Assembly: GCA_022784805.1 (NCBI GenBank) | Contig: JALFYG010000004.1 | Location: 1 to 11,599, forward strand | Direction of reading: 5' to 3' | DNA: 11,599 nucleotides | Source: Spirochaetales bacterium | Lineage (GTDB): Bacteria > Spirochaetota > Spirochaetia > Sphaerochaetales > Sphaerochaetaceae | Shown here: one piece after another, positions 1-5,210 of the stretch | Position numbering within the stretch: the first letter of the stretch is position 1 | Layout of the letters: every line of letters begins with the position of its first letter | Translations under genes and position numbers: made by a program | Notes under the pieces: model-generated | Told to the model about the DNA's origin: nothing | Seen by the model: only the letters and a program-made list of their open reading frames with translations | Databases searched by the model: none

Positions 1-899
1 GAGTCAGAGGTTCTACATGTTTCGAAGTCACTGATAGAAACAGAGGCATGGAAGAAGTGGAGGAAGGCGTTGCTGAAAACATCAGATTCGCCGAGGAAGT
101 GGACGAAAGAAGAAAGAACGGAGAAGAGGTTCTCTGTGAAGCCACTATCGGTGGACACGCTCCTTTCACCATCCCTGATGAAGGCTTGAAGATGATGGGA
201 GACGCAATGGAGAAGACTGGAAGAGGCATGCATATCCACGTAGCCGAAGCCAGCTACGACAGTGTATGGTCCCACCACTTCTATAACAAAGACCTTGCAG
301 ATAGATTGGATTCCTTCGGTCTCCTCACTCCAAAGTCTTTGATCGTCCATGGTGTACATCTCTCTGAGAAAGAGATTGCTCTCATCAACGAAAGAGACTG
401 CTTCTTCGCTGTCAACCCTCGTTCAAACATGAACAACAACATTGGATGCAACACTAAGCTTCCTATGATCAAGAATCTCTGTTTGGGAACAGACGGCTGC
501 GGCGGAAATATGTTTGAAGAGATCAAGATTGGATTCTTCAAGCATAAAGATGAAACAGGACCATGGTGGCCATCAAACTTCCTGGAAGTCTTGAACAGAG
601 GAAACAAGCTTGTTGAGTCCCAGTTCGGTGGAAGAATTAAGCTTGGAAGAATCGAAGAAGGCTACAAGGCTGACATTGTTCTTCTTGATTACAACAATCC
701 TACACCTCTTGTAACAGAGAACGCTCCAGGCCACTTTGTCTGGGGTATGAGCAGCGGATGTGTAAACACAACTATTGTCAACGGTAAGATTCTCTTCAAG
801 GATCACCATTTCACAAGAAGCGATGCAGGAGCCATCTATAAGAGAGCATCTGAAGTGGCAGCAGAGCTTTGGAAGGAAGTGGACAAAATAAAAGCCTGA
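1..899 (+). CDS. ssnA: SsnA-type amidohydrolase, 5' end missing
   Basis: This is the C-terminal part of a metal-dependent amidohydrolase of the ATZ/TRZ (SsnA) family. The reading frame is open from position 3, and residues before the first ATG at 48 still fit the family, so the gene begins upstream and 48 is not its start. About 298 codons are visible, against roughly 440 residues for the full family. Metal-site residues are visible: the His of a GGHAPF motif (156-158), HIHVAE (231-248), the His of LIVHGVH (348-350) and the Asp of LGTDGCGGN (492-494). The earlier HxH pair must lie upstream. The end of the protein has the usual GYKADIVLLD and VNGKILF strands. In E. coli ssnA sits beside ygfK and the xdh/ygfM genes, as here. 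Its exact substrate is not settled; a hydrolytic ring-opening or deamination step in purine/urate breakdown is an inference from context. Confidence 0.9.
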   Translation, partial: VRGSTCFEVTDRNRGMEEVEEGVAENIRFAEEVDERRKNGEEVLCEATIGGHAPFTIPDEGLKMMGDAMEKTGRGMHIHVAEASYDSVWSHHFYNKDLADRLDSFGLLTPKSLIVHGVHLSEKEIALINERDCFFAVNPRSNMNNNIGCNTKLPMIKNLCLGTDGCGGNMFEEIKIGFFKHKDETGPWWPSNFLEVLNRGNKLVESQFGGRIKLGRIEEGYKADIVLLDYNNPTPLVTENAPGHFVWGMSSGCVNTTIVNGKILFKDHHFTRSDAGAIYKRASEVAAELWKEVDKIKA

Positions 900-909
900 C
901 ACAAGTGGA

Positions 910-938
910 TTGCCGTTTAATGTCTGTAGCTTTATAAT
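910..938 (+). promoter_or_regulatory. Predicted sigma70/sigmaA promoter for the xdh operon
   Basis: TTGCCG (910-915, four of six matches to the -35 consensus) is followed by exactly 17 bases and a perfect TATAAT (933-938). It lies in the 130-base gap between ssnA and xdhA, on the coding strand. A start about 7 bases downstream, near 945, would give a leader of about 85 bases that begins with the hairpin at 944-974. The xdh genes could then be expressed independently of, or in addition to, read-through from ssnA. This rests on sequence match only. Confidence 0.55.
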
Positions 939-943
939 TTAAC

Positions 944-974
944 CAATTCAGGGGGAGAAATCCCCCTCTAATTG
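944..974 (+). other. RNA stem-loop at the predicted 5' end of the xdh transcript
   Basis: AGGGGGA (950-956) pairs perfectly with TCCCCCT (961-967) around a GAAA tetraloop of the stable GNRA class. Below a small internal bulge (C949 opposite 968-969), CAATT (944-948) pairs with AATTG (970-974). No uninterrupted T-run follows, so it is a poor intrinsic terminator. Its position at the predicted transcription start fits a 5'-stabilising hairpin, though it could also attenuate read-through from ssnA. CCAATT (943-948) could alternatively pair with AATTGG (1000-1005). Confidence 0.6.
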
Positions 975-1029
975 ATAGCTTTCGTTTTGCCATTAGATTA
1001 ATTGGCGAATAATGGAGAAAGGAGACAAG

Positions 1030-3177
1030 ATGTCTTATACCAAAATCAGCGATAAGATTGAAAGAGTGGACGCTAGGACAAAAGCCAGAGGGGAGGCAAT
1101 GTACGTATGCGACATGACTTTTCCTGATATGCTTTATGCCTACATGGTTCGTTCTACATGTCCAAGAGGAAAAATCCTTAGTATCGATGTACCTAATCTT
1201 CCTAAAGGATACAAATTCATCACAGCTTCTGACATTCCTCAGAAGGGAAAGAATGAACTTTGGATGATCTCCAAAGACTGGCGTGCCTTTGCAGAAGACT
1301 ATGTATTATATGTAGGAGAGACCATAGGTTTATTGGTGGGTCCTGACAGAACAGTCCTTAAATATCTGAAAGACAGAATCCACATTGAATATGAGCCAGA
1401 AGAACCAGCTGTCACTATCGATGATGGTATAGCATCCAAGGGTGGCCCTATGTTCCCAGAAAAGGGAAACAACGTCTTCTGTTCCCTCTTCTGCGAGAAG
1501 GGAAGACCAATGGAAGAGGTCTTTGCAGAAGCAGATGAAATCTTTGAGGAGACATTGGAGACCGGTTATCAGGAACATGTCCATCTTGAAACCAATGGTG
1601 CCATCGTCACCATGGAAGATGGTAAGTTTGTATTCTATGCTTCCGCTCAGTGTCCTTTCTATATCAGAAAGAGTGTAGCAGGACTATTAGGTCTCAGCGC
1701 TGATGATATCATCGTCAGACAGTGTACAACTGGTGGAGCATTCGGTGGAAAGGAACACTTCCCAGATGTTATTTGTGGTCCACTTCTTGTTGCAGAGAAT
1801 GTCATCCGTAAGCCTATTAAGCTTATCTTCGATAGAGAAGAAGACACTCAGTTCTCCGTCAAGCGTCACCCATCAAAGTGTGTCTATAAGACAGCTCTTA
1901 AGGACGGAAAGATCATCGGTATGGATGCAAAAGTCTACTACAACGTAGGCGCTTACCTCTCTTCTTCATTTGTCGTACTACAGAGAGGAATTTTCCATGC
2001 CAACGGTGTATATAACATTCCATCCACTCACCTTGTGGGAGAGGGTATCGGAACAAATACATTCCCTACCTGTGCTTTCCGTGGTTTCGGTGCTCCTCAG
2101 ACAATCTTTGCCGTCGAGACACATATGGACCATATCGCCCATCACTTGGGAGTAGATCCACTTGAGTTCAAGAAAGAATATATTATCAAGCAGGGCGAAG
2201 AGACCGTTACAAACGGACACATCATCGAAGAAGTAAAGCTTCCTGAGATGTTGGATGTGGTAACTAAGGAAGCTGACTACTGGAGAAAGGCAAAAGAATA
2301 TACTCGAGGCTGCGGAAGGGGCATCGGTATATCATTGTATCTCCTTGGTGGAGCTTTCACAGGAAACGGTGAGCAGGCTATCATCAAGGCCCATGCAAGA
2401 CTTGTAAGAACTGGAGACAAGGTAAGAATTGAAGTCGGTTCAACAGAAATGGGACAGGGCTTCCAGACAAGCCTCAGAAAGATTGCTGCAAATACTCTCC
2501 AGCTTCCTATCGAAAACATTGAATACAACAACCCTGATACTTCCAAGGTCGTGGACTCAGGTCCTACAGCTGCTTCCCGTTCCACAATGATCGTTGGAAA
2601 GCTTGTTGAAAGAGCTGCAGAAGAGATGAAGAGCCGCTGGGATGAAGGTGATATCACCACAGAAGTTGAATACGAGCACCCAGAAGGTTATCCATGGGAT
2701 CAGAACACATTCAGAGGCGATGCATATCTTGGCTGGGGCTGGGGTGTGGCATGTGTCGAAGTCGAAGTGGACAAACTTACAAACGAAGTAAAGACTGTGG
2801 GAATCTGGACCAGCCACGATATCGGACATCCAATTGATGAGCTGATCGTCCATGGCCAGGTAAATGGAGGAATCATCCAGTCTCTTGGCTACGCAAGTAT
2901 GGAGAAGTTGGAGAACAAGGGTGGATTCTTCCGCCAGAAGCGAATGAGCGACTACGTCATTCCTACAAGTATGGATTTCCCTCGTCAGTACTATCATCTC
3001 CAGGAAAACCCATATCCATGGGGACCACAGGGTGCCAAGGGAATGGGAGAACTGGTATTCAATGGTGCTGATGCAGCTTATGTTGATGCTGTTGAAAGAG
3101 CATTGGGAATAACATTTAACTCAATTCCGATTCCACCGGAAGACATCGAGGAGGCTTTGAAGAAGAATGTTCAGTGA
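1030..3177 (+). CDS. xdhA: Xanthine dehydrogenase family molybdenum-binding subunit
   Basis: The product is a 715-residue molybdopterin-binding catalytic subunit that hydroxylates a purine-like substrate with water as oxygen donor. I chose ATG 1030 over the in-frame ATG 1012 because AAAGGAG (1018-1024) sits 5 bases upstream of it. Visible motifs in order are GGAFGGKE (residues 235-242), LQRGIFH with Arg319, AFRGFG (349-354), GSTEMGQG (470-477) and GAKGMGE ending in Glu674. By alignment from memory, Glu242, Arg319, Phe353 and Glu674 match bovine xanthine dehydrogenase Glu802, Arg880, Phe914 and catalytic Glu1261, so a purine substrate such as xanthine or hypoxanthine is likely. It is somewhat shorter than the usual 750 or so residues; a segment after the GPTAASRST motif (near residues 515-530) looks reduced. 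Its last 11 bases overlap xdhC. It should assemble with XdhB and XdhC in the cytoplasm. Confidence 0.93.
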   Translation: MSYTKISDKIERVDARTKARGEAMYVCDMTFPDMLYAYMVRSTCPRGKILSIDVPNLPKGYKFITASDIPQKGKNELWMISKDWRAFAEDYVLYVGETIGLLVGPDRTVLKYLKDRIHIEYEPEEPAVTIDDGIASKGGPMFPEKGNNVFCSLFCEKGRPMEEVFAEADEIFEETLETGYQEHVHLETNGAIVTMEDGKFVFYASAQCPFYIRKSVAGLLGLSADDIIVRQCTTGGAFGGKEHFPDVICGPLLVAENVIRKPIKLIFDREEDTQFSVKRHPSKCVYKTALKDGKIIGMDAKVYYNVGAYLSSSFVVLQRGIFHANGVYNIPSTHLVGEGIGTNTFPTCAFRGFGAPQTIFAVETHMDHIAHHLGVDPLEFKKEYIIKQGEETVTNGHIIEEVKLPEMLDVVTKEADYWRKAKEYTRGCGRGIGISLYLLGGAFTGNGEQAIIKAHARLVRTGDKVRIEVGSTEMGQGFQTSLRKIAANTLQLPIENIEYNNPDTSKVVDSGPTAASRSTMIVGKLVERAAEEMKSRWDEGDITTEVEYEHPEGYPWDQNTFRGDAYLGWGWGVACVEVEVDKLTNEVKTVGIWTSHDIGHPIDELIVHGQVNGGIIQSLGYASMEKLENKGGFFRQKRMSDYVIPTSMDFPRQYYHLQENPYPWGPQGAKGMGELVFNGADAAYVDAVERALGITFNSIPIPPEDIEEALKKNVQ

Positions 3178-3649
3178 AGTTAAATTTACCCTTAATGGGA
3201 AGAAAATAATCTATCAAGGTGACCCTTTGAGAAGACTTTTGGATGTCATAAGGGAAGACCTGGGATTTACAGGCACAAAAGAGGGATGCTCAGAGGGTGA
3301 GTGTGGAGCATGTTCCGTCATTAAAGATGGTCGCCTTGTCACATCTTGTATCATTCCAATCGGCGCCTGCAATGGTAGTGATATTCTTACAATCGAAGGA
3401 ATCAGAGACACAGAAAAGGGTGAATGCATCATCTCTTCCTTCGCTGAAGGCGGAGCCGTTCAGTGTGGTTTCTGTATTCCTGGTATGGTATTGGCTGCCT
3501 ACTATCTCTTGGAAAACAATCCAAATCCAACAGAAGAAGAAATCAGAATGGGAATCAGCGGAAATATCTGCAGATGCACTGGTTATGACTTGATTGTGGA
3601 TTCAATTGCACTGGCTGCAAAGAAAGGAGAGGAACTATGGAAGAAATGA
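3167..3649 (+). CDS. xdhC: Xanthine dehydrogenase [2Fe-2S] subunit
   Basis: This 160-residue electron-transfer subunit carries two [2Fe-2S] clusters that relay electrons from the molybdenum site to FAD. All eight ligands are present. The N-terminal plant-ferredoxin-type domain has Cys41, Cys46, Cys49 (CSEGECGAC) and Cys61. The helical C-terminal domain has Cys100 and Cys103 (QCGFC) and Cys135 and Cys137 (NICRC). The length is normal for the family. The ATG overlaps the end of xdhA by 11 bases and has GGAGG (3150-3154) 12 bases upstream, which suggests translational coupling. The 3' end overlaps xdhB by 13 bases. It is the only intact ferredoxin-type subunit in the window, which matters because XdhD downstream has a cysteine-free copy of this fold. 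E. coli naming (XdhC as the iron-sulfur subunit) is used. Confidence 0.95.
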   Translation: MFSEVKFTLNGKKIIYQGDPLRRLLDVIREDLGFTGTKEGCSEGECGACSVIKDGRLVTSCIIPIGACNGSDILTIEGIRDTEKGECIISSFAEGGAVQCGFCIPGMVLAAYYLLENNPNPTEEEIRMGISGNICRCTGYDLIVDSIALAAKKGEELWKK

Positions 3650-4503
3650 TGTGCTATATTCCTGAGAATCTTGAAGAAGCCTTGGCCATTATGGATGAAA
3701 GAGATGCAATGCCTCTTGCCGGCGGCTCCGATCTTATGGTAAGCGGTGCCAATGGAACTGGAGTCAATCCTACATTCTCTCGTCCTGTAGTCATTATCTC
3801 AAACCTCCCTGAACTGAAGGGAATTAAAGTGAGGGAAGATGGCTGGACAGAAATCGGAGCTCTTTCAACCAGTAGGGAGATTGCTGAATGTGAGCTTGTT
3901 CATCCACTTGTTCGCAAGGCTGCATCCCAAATGGGAGCCGTTGCTCTCCGTAACAGTGCAACTATCGGAGGCAACATCGCCAACGCCAGCCCTAAGGGAG
4001 ATACTCCTCAGCCATTGATTCTCTTGGACGCAGAAGTAGTGTTGAAGAGTGTCAGAGGCGAAAGAAGAATGAAAGTCGATGACTTTATTATCGCTGCAAA
4101 GAAAACAAAGATAGAAAGAGGTGAGATTATCTCATCTGTTTTGATTCCACCTTCAACTCTCACTCATTGCTACTTCAGAAAGATAGGTATGAGAAGAGCC
4201 AACGCCATCAGTAAGCTTACCATCAGCATCGGCGCAGAAGTAAGAGATGGAAAGGTTGTTGATTTCCGTGCTTCTTCAGGTGCAGCAGGTCCTAAGGTCA
4301 TTAGAAGCCACGAAGCTGAAGCTATTCTTATCGGCAAGACTCTTTCAGAGCTTCCACTCTATAAAGAGGAATTCTTGGATGCATGGAATAATGCCATCTC
4401 TCCAAGAGCAATGCCTGAGTACAGAAGAGGTGCAACAAGAAGAATGCTGTCATTCTTCATCGATGAAATTTCTTCCGGAAGAGAGGAAGGAATAATCGAA
4501 TAG
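3637..4503 (+). CDS. xdhB: Xanthine dehydrogenase FAD-binding subunit
   Basis: This 288-residue flavoprotein subunit of the CO dehydrogenase/xanthine dehydrogenase medium-subunit family takes electrons from the [2Fe-2S] subunit and passes them to NAD+ or another acceptor. The first FAD-pyrophosphate motif is AGGSDLMV (residues 28-35). The second conserved FAD region is LRNSATIGGNIANASPKGD (104-122). A typical C-terminal domain follows. AAAGGAG (3623-3629) lies 7 bases before ATG 3637, and the gene overlaps xdhC by 13 bases, so the subunits are probably made by coupled translation. The length matches the family. The electron acceptor cannot be told from sequence alone. Confidence 0.93.
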   Translation: MEEMMCYIPENLEEALAIMDERDAMPLAGGSDLMVSGANGTGVNPTFSRPVVIISNLPELKGIKVREDGWTEIGALSTSREIAECELVHPLVRKAASQMGAVALRNSATIGGNIANASPKGDTPQPLILLDAEVVLKSVRGERRMKVDDFIIAAKKTKIERGEIISSVLIPPSTLTHCYFRKIGMRRANAISKLTISIGAEVRDGKVVDFRASSGAAGPKVIRSHEAEAILIGKTLSELPLYKEEFLDAWNNAISPRAMPEYRRGATRRMLSFFIDEISSGREEGIIE

Positions 4504-4511
4504 GAGGAAAA

Positions 4512-5210
4512 ATGGTTATACATCACCCATCTACAGCTCTTGAAGCTGTTATGACAAGAAAAGAGATACCTTGCAGTGTATATCTTGCCGGAGGAACCGA
4601 GGACTTGAGACTTGGTGGCCAGGGAGAGGGAAAAGAGCTTATAGATATCAATGGCTTGGTCTCCTCAGATATTGTGAAGAGAGATGACGGCATGATTGAA
4701 ATCGGAGCCCTCGCTACACTTCAGGATTTGATAGAGTCAGATTTGATTCCAGAGTGCGTAAAGAAGGGAGCAAGACTTTGCGCTTCTTTTGAAAAGAGAA
4801 ACAGCGCAACAGTGGGAGGAAACATCGCCTCACGCCGTGATGATAGTTACCTTGGAGCTCTCTTCTGTGTATTGGATGTGGTGATGCACACCATAACTCC
4901 TCATGGAGAAGAGGATAAGAAAGTTTCTGATTACTTCCCAACTGGATGTAGAAGACTGATACTTTCCTTTGTATTGGACCCAAAGAAAGAAGCGTTTATC
5001 AAGCGTTTTGGTAATACTTCTTCATCCCATGCAACACTTATTGCAGCCCAGTGCGAAGATAGATTCGCTCTCTCTGTAAAAGGTTCAAAAATGGTCATGG
5101 GCTCATCTCCTGAAATATATAAGGACGTGGAATATGTCTCTGATATTGCAGGTAGTGCAGAGTATAAAAAGTATCTGGCTTCCATCGTGTTTACTGAAGG
5201 AGGGAAATAA
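4512..5210 (+). CDS. ygfM: YgfM-like FAD-binding subunit of a molybdenum hydroxylase
   Basis: This second FAD-binding medium subunit is only 232 residues, shorter than XdhB (288) and, from memory, than E. coli YgfM (about 260). The FAD motifs are kept: LAGGTEDLRLGG (residues 25-36) and RNSATVGGNIA (96-106). The second motif is followed by SRRDDS where XdhB has NASPKGD. The C-terminal part is reduced but still ends in the family-like EYKKYLASIV segment. The ribosome binding site TAGGAGG (4501-4507) contains the xdhB stop codon and lies 4 bases before the ATG. The stop overlaps the xdhD start as TAATG, so it is probably translated together with XdhD and is its flavin partner, as ygfM-xdhD gene order in E. 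coli suggests. What it oxidises or reduces is unknown. Confidence 0.85.
   Translation: MVIHHPSTALEAVMTRKEIPCSVYLAGGTEDLRLGGQGEGKELIDINGLVSSDIVKRDDGMIEIGALATLQDLIESDLIPECVKKGARLCASFEKRNSATVGGNIASRRDDSYLGALFCVLDVVMHTITPHGEEDKKVSDYFPTGCRRLILSFVLDPKKEAFIKRFGNTSSSHATLIAAQCEDRFALSVKGSKMVMGSSPEIYKDVEYVSDIAGSAEYKKYLASIVFTEGGK

Noticed and set aside
48..50. ATG at 48 as the start of ssnA
   Set aside because: The frame is open upstream to the window edge, the upstream residues fit the family, and no ribosome binding site is seen; the gene is truncated by the window.
281..607. Antisense open frames within ssnA, and similar ones within the xdh genes
   Set aside because: They mirror strongly coding frames, lack ribosome binding sites and show no recognisable protein pattern.
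1012..1014. ATG at 1012 as the start of xdhA
   Set aside because: It lies just before the ribosome binding site AAAGGAG that serves ATG 1030, and the added MEKGDK residues are encoded by that site.
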